Below the pieces are notes generated by a model. It ran no database searches and had not been told where the DNA came from. It saw only the letters and a list, made by a program, of their open reading frames with translations. Shown here one piece after another: positions 31,161 to 43,173 of a stretch of 64,000 bases of DNA. The stretch is from assembly GCA_034769895.1 (NCBI GenBank), contig CM068369.1:145287574-145351573 (forward strand), given 5' to 3'. Source of the DNA: Magicicada septendecula. Lineage: Eukaryota > Arthropoda > Insecta > Hemiptera > Cicadidae. Numbering within the stretch: position 1 is the stretch's first letter; each line of letters starts with the position of its first letter. Made by a program: the position numbers and the translations under genes.

Positions 31161-34100
31161 CAAATAAATTTTTGTACGGAATCATTTGCCAAGAAATTAC
31201 GGCTTAACTTGACTAAATCTAACATACCGATTACAGGTATAAATAATACCGCGTGTTGTGCCACTAATCTAGCGTCTATACACATTATTTCCCGCTATCA
31301 AAGATTTAGCTTCGAGGCAAAATGTGCGGTATTATCTGCATTAACCCACAAACTGCCAGCACAATCTTTTGACATAAATCAATTTAACATTCCAGATAAC
31401 GTTTTCCTCGCGGATCCACATTTCAACATATCAGCTGACATCGACATACTCTTAGGAGCGCAATTTTACCTAGATTTAATTTTAGCTAACAAATACGTAC
31501 GCGGTTCTCATTTTCCTATTATGCAGGAAACAAAGTTAGGCTACATTCTAGCAGGCAATCTGCCCAAACACTGCCGTTATAAGGGTCCTGCTGTTTCGTT
31601 CCTGGCTAGGAACAACGACAGTCAAATTCTGGAGACTCTCGAGAAATTTTGGGAGACCGAAACTATCCCTGATAATGCACCTATTAATAACGAGTCAGCT
31701 TGTGAGGAGCATTTCGTTAAGTCTACTCATCGCAATCAAGAGGGTAGGTTCGTTGTTTCGCTACCATTTAAGTCTGACAATCCCCAGTTGGGTGAGTCCT
31801 ATGCTAGCGCTGAAGCAAGATTCTTGAGTTTAGAACGCCGGTTCATGCGTGATTCTAAGCTTGCGCGCGAATACGCAAACTTTATTCAGGAGTATAAGGA
31901 TCTTGGCCACATGACGCTTGTCGATGATTGCTCTATCAATTCCGGGGTTTCAAATACCTACTATCTGCCACACCATGCCGTCTTTAAATATTCTAGTTCT
32001 ACGACAAAACTTCGCGTCGTTTTTCACGGTTCGTCCAAAGCTACCAATGGCCTTTCTCTCAATGACATTTTGTTGGTAGGCCCAAACGTCCAACAAGACC
32101 TTTTTTCTATTCTTTTGCGTATGCATAACTATGTTCTCATCGCCGACATCGAGAAGATGTATCGACAAATTCTGGTAGCTGAGAAGGATTGTCATTATCA
32201 ACGTATTCTGTGGCGTGACTCTCCCCTCGAACAGTTTAAACACTTTGTATTGCGAACTGTAACATACGGCACTGCTAGTGCTTCGTTTATGGCTGCTCGC
32301 TGTCTTAATCAGATTGGTAAGGATCATGAAGCTTCTTTTCCTGATGCAGCGTCAGCTATAACCAATGATTTCTATGTCGACGATTTGCTAACCAGTGCAG
32401 ACACCATTTCTGATCTGTCCAAGTTGAAATCTCACTTAGGTACGTTGTTGAGTCAATACGGTCTCACGCTGCATAAATGGGCATCAAATGAACCCAATGT
32501 GGTCGCAGATCATGACAATTTATCACTCCCTTTAAACAAACAGGGTAATGTGCGTACCTTGGGCATTCTCTGGAATAACACTACCGATTCATTTTTGTTT
32601 GACATCAAATCATTCCCCGTTGAATCAAGCATCTCCAAGAGGAAAATCCTATCGATTATCGCAGGCATATACGATCCACTCGGACTCGTCGGTCCCATTG
32701 TTTTCCTGTACAAACAGTTTATGCAGCAACTCTGGCTGTGCAATCTTGGTTGGGATGAGCCAATTTCCGGGCAATTACGCTTGCATTGGCATTCATTATG
32801 CGATAAATTATATCTGATCAGTAAAATTATTGTCCCACGTTCTATTCGCTGCAAGTCTAAAGCAAAGATAGTTGAATTACATGGGTTTTAGTATGCTTCT
32901 GAAAGGGGATATGGGTGTTGTGTTTACATTAGAGTCATTTATCAAGATTCATCGGCCTCTTTTCACCTTCTGTGTTCTAAATCTCGCGTGGCCCCCCTAC
33001 GACTGGTGTCATTACCTCGCATTGAACTCTGCGCTTGCTTGTTATCGCGACTCATATTCAAGGTCGTCCCTGCTCTTCATTCCTTTATTAATAGTGTTAA
33101 TCTGTATTCTGACTCTATGGTGTCCCTTTACTGGATTCATGCCCAGTCTCCGAGGTGGAAAAACTACGTCGCTAATCGTGTTGCCGAGATTCAGCGTCTT
33201 ATGGAAGCCTACACATGGAATCACATCAATTCTCGACATAATCCTGCTGATATTATTTATAGGGGATGTCACCCCGACGTTTTGCGCGATTGTTCGCTTT
33301 GGTGGCACGGTCCCACCTGTTTGTCTCAATCTTCCAAGTCCAATCTTTTTCCACCCTTTTTACCTTCTAATCTGTCGTCTTCTGAATTCATTGCGGAGGA
33401 AAAACAAACCCCCAAACTTTCTCTAATCTCTACCCTGGCTATTGATCTTTCAAAGGACTTTTCTTCGTTGCACCGTCTGACTTGCGTATACGCTTACTGC
33501 TTTCGATTCATCAAAAATATTAGACTCTCCAGTGCTGAGAAAATATCGGGCGCTCTTACCACCGTTGAAATTCATTCCACCCTTAATTTTTGCATAAAAC
33601 AATCTCAGTCGATCCACTTCGCTGCCGAGATTAATTGTCTTCGTAATGGGTCTTCTGTCTCTATTAGGAGTAAGTTGTCTTCTCTGGACCCGTTTCTTGA
33701 TGAGTCTGGCGTAATACGCATTGGCGGGCACTTACAGCAGTCGCAACTACCTTATGACAATAAGCATCCTATTGTCTTGCATCCATCGGCTCATATTACT
33801 CGCCTTATTGAACGCGAACACGTTCGCCTACTCCACGCTGGTGCTCAACTCGTGCATCACTCACTTCGTCAACGTTGGTGGATTATTAACGCCAAGACAG
33901 TCATTCGCTCCATCATTCGTAGATGCGTCAAGTGCCTCAGGTTTAGTGCCAAACAACAGGTTCAGAGGCTTGGTATTTTATTTACTATCTCCTAGAGTCA
34001 CTCCTTCGCGGCCGTTTCTATTCTGCGCAGTTGATTATGGTGGTCCCTTCATGATTCGTCATGGCGGACAGAAATCTAGGACTCTGTCAAAATCGTACGT

Positions 34101-34934
34101 GTCTTTGTTCATCTGCTTAGCAACCAGGGCCATTCATTTGGAATTGGTTTCCGACCTTACAGCCAACGCGTTTATAGCTGCCTTAAGTCGTTTTATGTCC
34201 CGTAGGGGCATACCCAGCCAGTTATATTCTGATAATGGCACGAACTTTAGGAAGGCCCGCAATGTTTTACATGACCTTTACAATCTTTGGCATAATAAGG
34301 ATGCCACCTCATCAATCAAATCCTTTACGACCTCTCAGGGTATTTCATGGTCATTTATTCCGCCCTCATCACTCATTTTGGTGGTCTTTGGGAGAGCGGT
34401 ATAAAGAGTTTAAAGTATCATTTGCGCCGCGTGGTAGGCAAGTCTATACTCACCTTCGAGGAGTTTACGACAGTTTTGTCTCAGATAGAGGCATGTCTAA
34501 ACTCACGCCCATTATTTGCCTTTTCATCGGATGTAAATGATCCGGTGCCACTTACACCTGGCCATTTTTTGATTTGCGCACCATTAACGGCGATACCTGA
34601 TCCAGACTTATCCCACGTTCCCATCTCTCGTCTTGGACGTTGGCAACTTCTCCAGAAGTTTGTCCAAGTCATTTGGAAGGCTTGGTCTCGCGACTACTTA
34701 CATCAATTACAACGTCACAAATGGAAATTCACCAAGGATAACGTTTCCATTGGTGACCTGGTTTTACTGATTGAGGATAATTTACCTCCATTAGCGTGGA
34801 AATTTGGTGTAATTACCGCCACATTTCCCGGCCCAGACAACTTAATTAGAGTAGTAGACATTCGCACGCCTACTGGTATTTTACGGAGACCAGTTCATAA
34901 GCTATGTTTGTTGCCAGCGCGGGACGAGGCTTAG
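31161..34934 (+). pseudogene. BEL/Pao pol: RT, RNase H, integrase (degenerate)
   Basis: The frame continues straight after the gag stop. RT has LRVVFHGSSKATNGLSLND, LIADIEKMYRQILV (first catalytic D), YGTASASFMAARCL and NDFYVDDLLTSA (the YVDD box near 32371). A second in-frame stop, TAG 32889-32891, sits at the RNase H start (ELHGF before, ASERGYGCCVYI after). The frame stays open to about 33990, where a frameshift precedes the integrase core. Integrase has CAVDYGGPF, LYSDNGTNFRKA and, after another frameshift near 34370, FGGLWESGIKSLKYHL. It ends at TAG 34932-34934 after a BEL-type C-terminal segment (TPTGILRRPVHKLCLLPA). All catalytic blocks are visible, but no complete polyprotein can be made. 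Confidence 0.94.
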
Positions 34935-34937
34935 ACA

Positions 34938-36288
34938 CAAGGTTACTATAATTATTTAGCATAATGCTATTTCACTTGGCCACTGGCTTTCATTACCTTA
35001 TTGTCTGACAATTTGGTCAACTTAATTGTGATATGTATCATCACAACATTTTCATGTTAACTTGCATCACTGCGTGTTTTTATACTAAATTTGCATGTGA
35101 CTTGTAATTTTACAACCATGCACTGTGCTATTATATCTATACTTATCATATTTTCATGGTGGTATACTTTGCTATTTTTGTATTTATATGTTAATAATTT
35201 GTGAAGCATACTATGTCCTACACATTTACATTTTGATATTGGTATTGGGTTATGTGTCATGTCATTGGTGGTATTGTTTTTATATAAAAATTTTGTTACA
35301 TAATATTCACATGGTCTGCAGTTATACAAACCATGTATGCATTTTCTTGCACATTTGTCAATATGTGTGATATTTATTACTCTATGAATGTATTTCTCGC
35401 AATTGTTCAACACATGTATTACATTTGTATAACCACATTGTTGTACTTGTCACTTATGCTATTGTGCCTTGTATTCATATATTTGTAATTATCTAAACCG
35501 ATTTCTATTGTATTTATTATGTATAACTTGTATTTATGTAAAACACATTGTTTTTTTTTCGCATCTACTGTCTATAACCACACGCCACGGCTATATTTTT
35601 ATTTTTATATTGCATTTTGTATTTTGTGATCATGCATTGCACAATTATTATTCATGCTTTAATCATGACATACATGTCATTACACTTTGTGCTTGCAATC
35701 ATTCAACTATGTATAGCTTGTTTTCACATAATAATTTATTGTAAATTCCTGAAACTTCAGGTATAGCATGCCTCATTCAAACTATATGGCGTCATGCTAA
35801 ATTTATGTCTTTACATGTATAATCTTATAATACTTTGTCTGTTCACTTTACATTCATTACTATTGTATAGGTCTACTGGCCTTAACTGGTTCAAGCTAAC
35901 CACTATGACTTGCATAAATGTTAAAATTTATCGGGCCCATCATGTGATGAGTCGCCGATTATTCATCATTAAACATTGTCAAATTATGTATTTTCATGTC
36001 TTATATCGTTTAATATTGTATACATACAATATATATTGGCAATACATTGCTAACTTTTGCATTTATACTCGTGCACAAATCAAGTTGCACGCCGACCTTG
36101 GCCTGCTCAACTCTTATCATCACTCAAGCTTATCGCTAAGCAGTTAATGTCATAACTGTTATCTAAGATTTCAAATCAAGGTTCAATACAACCTACTGAG
36201 ATTGACCTTTATTATTAAGAACTCTGTATTTTTCTACAATAAGTTTAAAATGTATTAAAAAAATCTTTTGATTTTTTGCAGGCAGTTA
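34938..36288 (+). other. Long T-rich 3' untranslated part of BEL
   Basis: 1.35 kb between the pol stop and the 3' LTR. The strand is strongly T-rich and poor in G, which opens several short hydrophobic frames of no recognisable family. A convincing polypurine tract is not seen next to the LTR. A decayed env cannot be excluded, but nothing supports one. Confidence 0.6.
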
Positions 36289-36794
36289 TGGACAGTAATG
36301 TGGTAATTTTCGCATTCATAGGTTGGCTAATCTGTACGCTTTCAAATTGTGCTTATCATGTTTTTACAACGATACAGTTCTACGAGCCTTGGCTGGCAGC
36401 GGGCGTCAGTACATTTGCTGCCTGTTCTTTTTCACTTTCTTGTTGTCGCGACAATTATTTAGGCCTTAGGCCTCAACGTTTTTTCAATGTAAGCTGAGTG
36501 GCACACATTTGCGCCTCATCTAAAATGTAGCTTCATTTACGAATCGGTTTCTTCAAAATCAAAATCTTTCAGACTTAGCCAATCTCAACACTATGATTTA
36601 AGTGTAATACAGAAACCTAATAAATGTATTAATACAGTCCACTATCGTTATCATTCTGCATCCTGGCAATAGCACCCCAAGCATCATTCTTCCTGATAGA
36701 AAATTCTTAGTACACACGTGCCGACATCAACACATTTTGGTCCACTCGGATCGGAATTCAACATTTTTTTGGTCCCACGGGCCACATCATAACA
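36289..36794 (+). repeat. BEL 3' LTR
   Basis: 506 bp. It lacks four bases present in the 5' LTR near 26500 and is followed by CTATC. Confidence 0.95.
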
Positions 36795-36799
36795 CTATC

Positions 36800-37264
36800 C
36801 ATGAGGCAAACACACATACAGGAAACTATGAGTAATAAAATATTAGTCATTGCATATTCCTTCAGCAGGTTCTTATGACTGGGCAAGAGCTTGGGTAGGA
36901 TAGGAGCCATTAGAAGTCGACACAAACGAAGCGGCGGTCATATACACCCACTGAGGTCCATATGTGTAAAAGTTATATCAGCCCGCTACGAGGGACCACA
37001 GCAGACTTATACAACCACTTCACATTTTCTCTTAAATCATTAGACTCAAAAAAGAAAATGAGTGACTAAATACTACTTTTTACTTGATTACAAGGCTGAT
37101 GCAGTTGAAAATAGACTTGGTCCTCTGGGAAGAAAAATGAATTTTACTGTGGTCATTAAAGTGTTAACCACTTTCTAGGTACTTCATGAAATTTCTAACA
37201 CATATTATTAAAATGCAGTAGGTGCAAATGTAACATTATCACCCTATATTATAACACGTTTATA
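36800..37264. other. Non-coding DNA
   Basis: Nothing recognised between the BEL target duplication and the coding-like stretch on the minus strand. Confidence 0.5.
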
Positions 37265-37429
37265 CTATTTAACTGGGTGAGTTATGATTTTTGCATCCTT
37301 CATGGATATTAATTCTTCCAGAGTTAAACAATTCACAATGCTGTGATCATACCTTATTTCAATAACCTGATTTTCTTGACCATCATACAAATTGAGCAAA
37401 ATTTTTGTCCATTCTTCCTCATCCACAGT
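37265..37429 (-). CDS. Unidentified coding-like segment, possible exon or relic
   Basis: The minus strand is open for 54 codons, from just after a TAA at 37430-37432 to a TAG at 37265-37267. It reads VDEEEWTKILLNLYDG, then IEIRYDHSIVNCLTLEEL and ISMKDAKIITHPVK. The balanced composition (E/D, L/I, W, no low complexity) is more gene-like than the other short frames in AT-rich DNA here. I do not recognise the family. The upstream stop argues against a simple exon beginning at the AG near 37440. A weak AG just before GAAGAATGG could serve instead, or this is a pseudogene piece. It is not part of the Merlin relic 600 bases away. Confidence 0.3.
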   Translation of the reverse strand, partial: TVDEEEWTKILLNLYDGQENQVIEIRYDHSIVNCLTLEELISMKDAKIITHPVK

Positions 37430-37432
37430 TTA

Positions 37433-37970
37433 TTGGCACTGTTAATTTTTAACATCTTTAAAACATTATATAGGCCTTCAACAAGGTAGTAAGGAATAAG
37501 ACTGTAATTCTTAATTCCAAATAGCTATTGTTTTATATTCTAAATCAGAACCAGTATCTACTTGTTGCTAATATATATTCATGTTTACTTTTTTTTAAGA
37601 GATAATAAAAGAAGAAGAAGAGAAACAACATCTCGAAACGTTTGGGAAGTGACAACAGTAAGTTCATTAGTGAAAGTTTTATATATATTATTAAATAAAG
37701 TGAACGATGAGGATGCAACAAGATAATAAAAGAGAAAGTAATAGAGGATCTTTTCAGTTATCTGCCAGCAAATGCTAAATTGGTAAAATATGAATTCTCA
37801 GTCGATCAAAAAGTTTCAGAATGAACATTTTTGTTGACAAAATGAAATGAAACGATTAATTTCTAAATGGGAAGTCTATACATTACTGTGGCAGCATCAA
37901 AAAGGCAATATTTTGTAACATTTTCTCAAACAATATTGTGCCGTGTTGTCTCTTAAGCCGCATTCACAAA
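37433..37970. other. Non-coding DNA
   Basis: AT-rich, with a purine-rich patch (AAGAAGAAGAAGAG near 37610). No coding or element signal. Confidence 0.5.
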
Positions 37971-37974
37971 AATT

Positions 37975-38655
37975 ATTCAACCATAATGTAGTGTGTTCCC
38001 CACCGCTTCATGTTCTTGTCCTTTATCTTTGCCCACATACTTTCAACGGCTGCATGTGAGCAAGAGCGTGAGGGTTAAAAATGTTCGTTATGATTTACTG
38101 TTTTGTACACGAAAATGTTTTCATATATTCTGCTAAGCTCTTCACTCATTGCTTTCACAGTGCTACTGGGAGCAATATGTTGCATTATCAAGGGCAACAA
38201 TGTAGTGGCCTACCTATCTTTAACAGGAATCAAACAGTATTCCTTTGTTTCTCTGCACATTCCACCGAACACCCACTGTCTTGGTAGTAAGCAACCCCTG
38301 TTATACTTACATCTTGAAAAACAAGCCTCGTCAATCTCAATGTGCATACTGGGCTGCCAATTCTTATTGATTCATTATGGTGCATTTACCAGCTTTGTGT
38401 AACTAGTTTCAAACCAACCACAGTTTTGAGGTTTATATTAAGTCTGTGTGAGGTTACACAGAATTTCACTGTTGAGTACGGTACTCTTTGCACCATGCAT
38501 AAACAAAATTATTGCACAGTAATCTAATTTCAAACCTATAAGAAACATATCCACTTGAAAAGGTTTCCCAGTAAGCCAATTTGATTTGGAACGTACCCAC
38601 CTACCTTGTGGTCATGTAGAATTTCATTTTTTGCCCATCATTATATATTGTAACA
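37975..38655 (-). pseudogene. Merlin-like (ISXO2/IS1016-type) transposase relic
   Basis: Read leftward, the pieces come in the order of ISXO2-like transposases. First is a zinc-ribbon-side remnant (DGQKMKFYMTTR), then NNFVYAWCKEYRTQQ near 38500. Next come HIEIDEACFSRCKYNRGCLL and QWVFGGMCRETKEYCLIPV (about 38350-38210), where I-D-E carries the first catalytic acidic residue and the K-Y-N-R-G block is diagnostic. Then TLLPLIMQHIAPSSTV, and near the end YKTVNHNEHF, HAAVESMWAKIKDKNM and WGTHYIMVE. Several stops and frame changes are present, so it is dead. Animal Merlin elements are the eukaryotic home of this transposase. I could not find the terminal repeats or the 8-9 bp duplication. Confidence 0.75.
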
Positions 38656-38659
38656 AGAC

Positions 38660-40001
38660 ATATGAGACAACATTTCAGTAACCAAAATATTAACACATGT
38701 CATAATAATTGAGTCAACAAGACACACCAAGTGTTTAATCTAAAATGCCAAGAATGAAACTACATGAGCAACTCATCAAGAAGAATAAACTGACAACACA
38801 GGAGTTAATAAAAAGTAATGGGAAATAACAATATAATAACATTATAAGAAGAAAGTAGATACAGCAAATAGTGAGAATGCCATAGGAACCCATAACCCAA
38901 TAGTTTCGGTCAGTAAAGAACCAATGAAAACAAGGAAGAAACATACTACGAGAAAGACACGGAACAACCATGGCATAAAATATAGATTCCAAGAGCCAGT
39001 CAACTATAGATTAACATCTTACCCATATAAATAATAACTGAAGAACTTACAGATTGAAGATATAGACAATAACTGACTAACTCAGATGACCCATATACAA
39101 CTAATAATATTGTAAATGAGTAGGACATCCTATATTAGACAAAGAGTGGAAGTAACAATAAAGTTAACATTAAAGGAGCTGTAAATAAAAGCATAATGAC
39201 AAGTTATGCACAGCATCAATGTAATGTAAGGAAGAATTAGAATTGTCTCATAATTATAATAATCGTTAGTCAAGTAATCAAAAAATCATGTTAGATAGAA
39301 AAAGGAAATAAATAATGAATTACCAGTTGTCATTAATAACATTAGACTTGAAAAAACAAGGTTAAAAGATGTAAATTTGTATCAACTTAATACACCCATT
39401 GTTGCTACAAATAATAAAACCACATAACCTAAATACAGGTACTTTCCACCTAATTTCATATTTAATAGTAGGTAAAACATACCTAAACTAAAATATTTTG
39501 TACCCCAGATCAAGTAATAGTAATAAGGTGTCTACCAATACTAATATAAGATACCAAGAGTAATTTTTATATAAGAATTCAAGTAAAGAAGTTGAACAAA
39601 TCCAGAAAAATGAGATTCACTGTGTGAAACATAGACAAAACCACATTGTAATACTAAATAGAATAACAGAAGGATACCTATGCAATAAGTAAGATGTAAA
39701 ATCACTATTATAATAGCATAAGAAAATTATAAGCAAGGACATAATGTGTAATAAGAATAATTAAGCACACCTGTCATGTGACACCAGATGTAATTACTAT
39801 TATCCAATGCTATACGCTAAGGAACAGACTAGTGTGTTAAAAACACAAGACTAACTATCAATACACTACTACTAGTAAACTATCCAAACTAAATAATAGT
39901 CTGAAAAGACAATACATTCCCAAATAAGAGTTAAATGAAAGGTACACTTGATAGAGCCATAGAGGGGTCATATTAATGACAAAAATACCAAGGAATAACA
40001 A
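38660..40001. other. AT-rich non-coding DNA
   Basis: No coding or element signal recognised over 1.3 kb. Confidence 0.5.
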
Positions 40002-40003
40002 TA

Positions 40004-40914
40004 CGAGGGGGGACCCAAAAGTAACGAGAATTTTTCTCTGGCAGTTGGTAGAACGCTAGTTCCGACTTCTCCTGCTAGGTGCCTTCACTAGACACCATTT
40101 TGTATCAGTTGCCCTAGCGGCATTGTTGTGGAAACATTAGTGCAGTGAGTGTGACTATTTTTGTAAGCGCTGTTTCATGTTTTCGGCGATTTGTCAATGG
40201 CAGACATTAAATACCAACGTGCTAACATCAGGTTCTGTTTCCTGTTAGGGAAATCAGCAGCAGAAACTGTCACAATGCTTCGGACGGCGTATGGGGAGGA
40301 AACTTTGAGCCAGGCAAGGATTTACGAGTGGTTTTCTCGTTTTAAAAGTGGTCAAATGTCAATTGAAGACGAACCACGACCGGGACGTCCCTCGACTTCC
40401 AAAACGGAACGAAAACATTGAAAAATCCGTGTTGTGATCATGTTTGATCATCGTAGAACAATCGATGAATTGGAAGAAATGATTGGAATATCCTGGAGTT
40501 CATGCCAACGTATTTTGACTGAAGATCTGAAGATGAAACGTGTTGCAGCAAAATTCGTCCCGCGTGTGCTTTCTTGTCGGCTCAAAATCCTTGCCTGGCT
40601 CAAAGCTTCCTCCCCATAAGCCGTCCGAAGCATTGCGACAGTTTCTGCTGCTGATTTCCCTAACAGGAAACAGAACCTGATGTTAGCACGTTGGTATTTA
40701 ATGTCTGCCATTAAATTAATTTAAAAATCGTCGAAAACGTGAAACAGCGCTTCCAAAAAATAGTCACACTGACCGCACTAATGTTTCCACAACAATGCCG
40801 CTACGGCAACTGATACAAAATGGTGTCTAGTGAAGGCACCTAGCGGGAGAAGTCGGAACTAGTGTTCTACCAACTGCCAGAGAAAAATTCTCGTTACTTT
40901 TGGGTCCCCCTACG
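40004..40914. mobile_element. Palindromic (snapback) mariner made of two 5' ends
   Basis: The left arm 40004-40323 and right arm 40585-40914 are inverted copies of the same mariner 5' half. Both start at the terminal repeat (CGAGGGGGGACCCAAAAG on the left, CGTAGGGGGACCCAAAAG on the right), run through the same leader and contain the transposase start MADIKYQRANIRFCFLLGK. The 3' half of the mariner is absent. The 261-base middle is single-copy transposase sequence belonging to the left copy. TA flanks both ends (40002-40003, 40915-40916). The two arms differ by scattered substitutions and one insertion near 40712-40725. Confidence 0.93.
40197..40580 (+). pseudogene. mariner transposase N-terminal half
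   Basis: The ATG at 40197 opens MADIKYQRANIRFCFLLGK, then IYEWFSRFKSGQMSIEDEPR and GRPSTSKTERKH before a stop at 40419. After a frameshift the second helix-turn-helix block continues as RRTIDELEEMIGISWSSCQR and ILTEDLKMKRVAAKFVPRVL. The sequence then turns into the inverted right arm near 40581. The catalytic DDD domain is missing completely, so it could at most bind DNA. The right arm holds a second start of the same protein on the minus strand (ATG at 40711), which also runs into the middle region. Confidence 0.9.
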
Positions 40915-40916
40915 TA

Positions 40917-42889
40917 CATTCCAGACAAACAAAGACTAACAGTAGTTGTAACAACTCAATGTTTACAACTGGGGTAATACAGAAGTTACCCAGATACCTT
41001 TTATTATAAATAATTTGTAAATACAATTGATAGACTCATAGGCTAAGTCAATGATAGCATAAGCACTATATTTTGTCATTAGATATAAGTAACAAATAAG
41101 TGAGAAGTGTGGGAGGACTTGGAAGGCATGCCCACAAGGAGGTATGATTGCCATTAAATAGTTTTAGCTAAAGAATAAATACAATTAATAGTGAATAGTG
41201 TAATGTGATAATCTCAAACATTAACTCCCTTAATAATGAACAGAAGCATACCATGAGTGGACTCAAAATAAAGAGCCAAGTGTTACCAATACAGTGATAA
41301 GCTTAGGTTTTAAATCTATGCCCTAATAAGAAAGTTATTACAATTATAAGATATTTGTGTCAAATCAAGCAAATGTTTATAATCTCAAACCCAGCCACCC
41401 CACGCTAATAGCAACAATTAAAATATTGTGCGGAGGGGGTATGTGCATCAAATTAAAGATCGTCAACCAATCAGATCCAAGAAATTAGCCAAGTTTACAA
41501 CGATCACAAGACGGAACGGCAGATTGAGATGCCTTTTTGAGACACTTTTTAATCAACTTCAGAGGAAGGCAGACGGCTACTCGACACCGCTAGGAAACAG
41601 CTGTTTACATAATTTGTGCGCGTCACCGTTGTCAACAAAGCAACATAACCTAAATTTGTGCCAACATAACTACACTAGTATTGAAGATGTTTTAAGTGTA
41701 ACAGTGTGAAATAAGGATTGCTAAGTGTATAATCCATAGCAATTACGGGATTTAATTTAAAAAAAGGGAGTACAGTGATTTTCTCAATATTAATTAAGAA
41801 TTTGAAAAGACGATATAATTCGAACCACATTCTAATAATGTGTGTAAATAAAGTATGTAGATTAAGGTGCATTATTAATATTATTCCATCAATAGTACTA
41901 ATGACAATCCTCAACTTAATTTGAATAGTCTATTTTTAAGAATTTTGCAAACAATTAATCATTTATTATGTATAAATACTGAGTGTGATATAACCACACC
42001 TGATTAAAGTTGTTGTTTACTAAACATAGATCAAACCAACAAGCATTCATAAGCGACTGAGAATTCTCAACTGTATGAAACAATTAACGAAAGTTAATGA
42101 AAAATGCGAATGCTATTTATGTTTGGTAATTTAGGAAGAGTCTACTACTATTACTATTTAAATGTTTGCGTCTATTATGAATAAGAAACTAAGGTTGTCA
42201 AGCTATATAAATACTTACAGCTATACAATTTCCTTTTTGTAGAGTCAAATGATGATTCAGATGTTCCATTCAACAACACTGTTTCAAAATATTATTTTAT
42301 TGTTCACATTTTAAATGTTTTATCAAGAGTTATTTTAATGTTAACAAACGTTCTTTAAATCATTTATTGTCGATTGACTAATAATTTTGTTAACCTAAAA
42401 CGTCCAAAGTAGGCATGGTTATAATTATGAAATGTTAATTATTAAGAGATGATTGAATTGTAATCGTCTTCAAACTGCCTAATAACGGTAGAATAAGAGT
42501 TCTAGTAAATAATTTGGTATTCTGCAAGCTAAAAGAACCCACATATTAATTAACTTATTTTAACCAAAAAGCATTTTAACCATACACTGATCAGTTTTAC
42601 CACCCTGAGACAAATTTTATAAAACAAACAACTAATGTTATTTAAATTTGAATTGAAATAGTTAATGATACTTTAGATCATTAAAAAGGAGTGTTAAACA
42701 GAATAAATTATCATTTTATACGAGCAAACGGAGTCAGTTAGTTCATTTCAATAGACTAGGTTTTCAGAATAGGTGAACGACTCTTATTGGATAGACCGAC
42801 ACACCGCGGCGAATTTGAATACGGTAAGTCAATCTGTAGATTAGATTGCTACATCGACCCTGCAAGATCGACAAGACTAACCACAAGTA
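40917..42889. other. Non-coding DNA with one GC-richer patch
   Basis: Mostly AT-rich. At 41425-41660 the composition changes and a CCAATCAG lies at about 41468. This could be a host promoter or 5' exon, but no coding start is convincing. Confidence 0.35.
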
Positions 42890-42970
42890 AGTGACCATTC
42901 TTACCAAATATTTATAATCAACTAAACGCTATGTAACTCACCGTCTGTGGCTTAAGTAAATGTCTTTATA

Positions 42971-43014
42971 CAATTGACATGTTTCGGGACACTTGTCCCA
43001 TCCTCAGAATATTT
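42971..43014 (-). ncRNA. Hammerhead ribozyme-like motif of the PLE
   Basis: On the minus strand: CTGAGGA (43007-43001) fits the CUGANGA core. Stem II is GGGAC/GTCCC with an AAGT loop, followed by GAAA (42985-42982). Next comes ACATGT, a self-complementary six-mer in the place of stem III, and then C. Stem I is weak (about three pairs). Core and placement 170 bases after the stop codon fit PLE hammerheads. Confidence 0.65.
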
Positions 43015-43173
43015 AAAAAAGTCTCTTCATACCATCATACGATGGCACAGTCGTCAATATATTAAAAATATTAAAATCCACATAACACAAAACACAATTA
43101 CACTACACAAAGTACGCACACAACAATTTTCGGTGTACACCGCACGGTAACCGACAACGCACTGGTTACTGGT

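Larger units (their letters stand above)
26358..36794 (+). mobile_element. BEL/Pao LTR retrotransposon, interrupted by an hAT-like transposon
   Basis: The LTRs of 510 and 506 bp start TGGACAGTAATG and end CATCATAACA. The 5-bp duplication CTATC lies at 26353-26357 and 36795-36799. The LTRs differ by roughly eight substitutions and a 4-base indel by hand count, so it is older than the two LTR elements to its left. The coding order gag, protease, RT, RNase H, integrase and the BEL/Pao RT signatures fix the superfamily. It is inactivated by two in-frame stops, two frameshifts and the hAT insertion. Confidence 0.96.

Noticed and set aside
35057-36147. Several 80-118 codon frames in the BEL 3' region
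   Set aside because: Due to strong T-richness; hydrophobic low-information proteins with no env signature.
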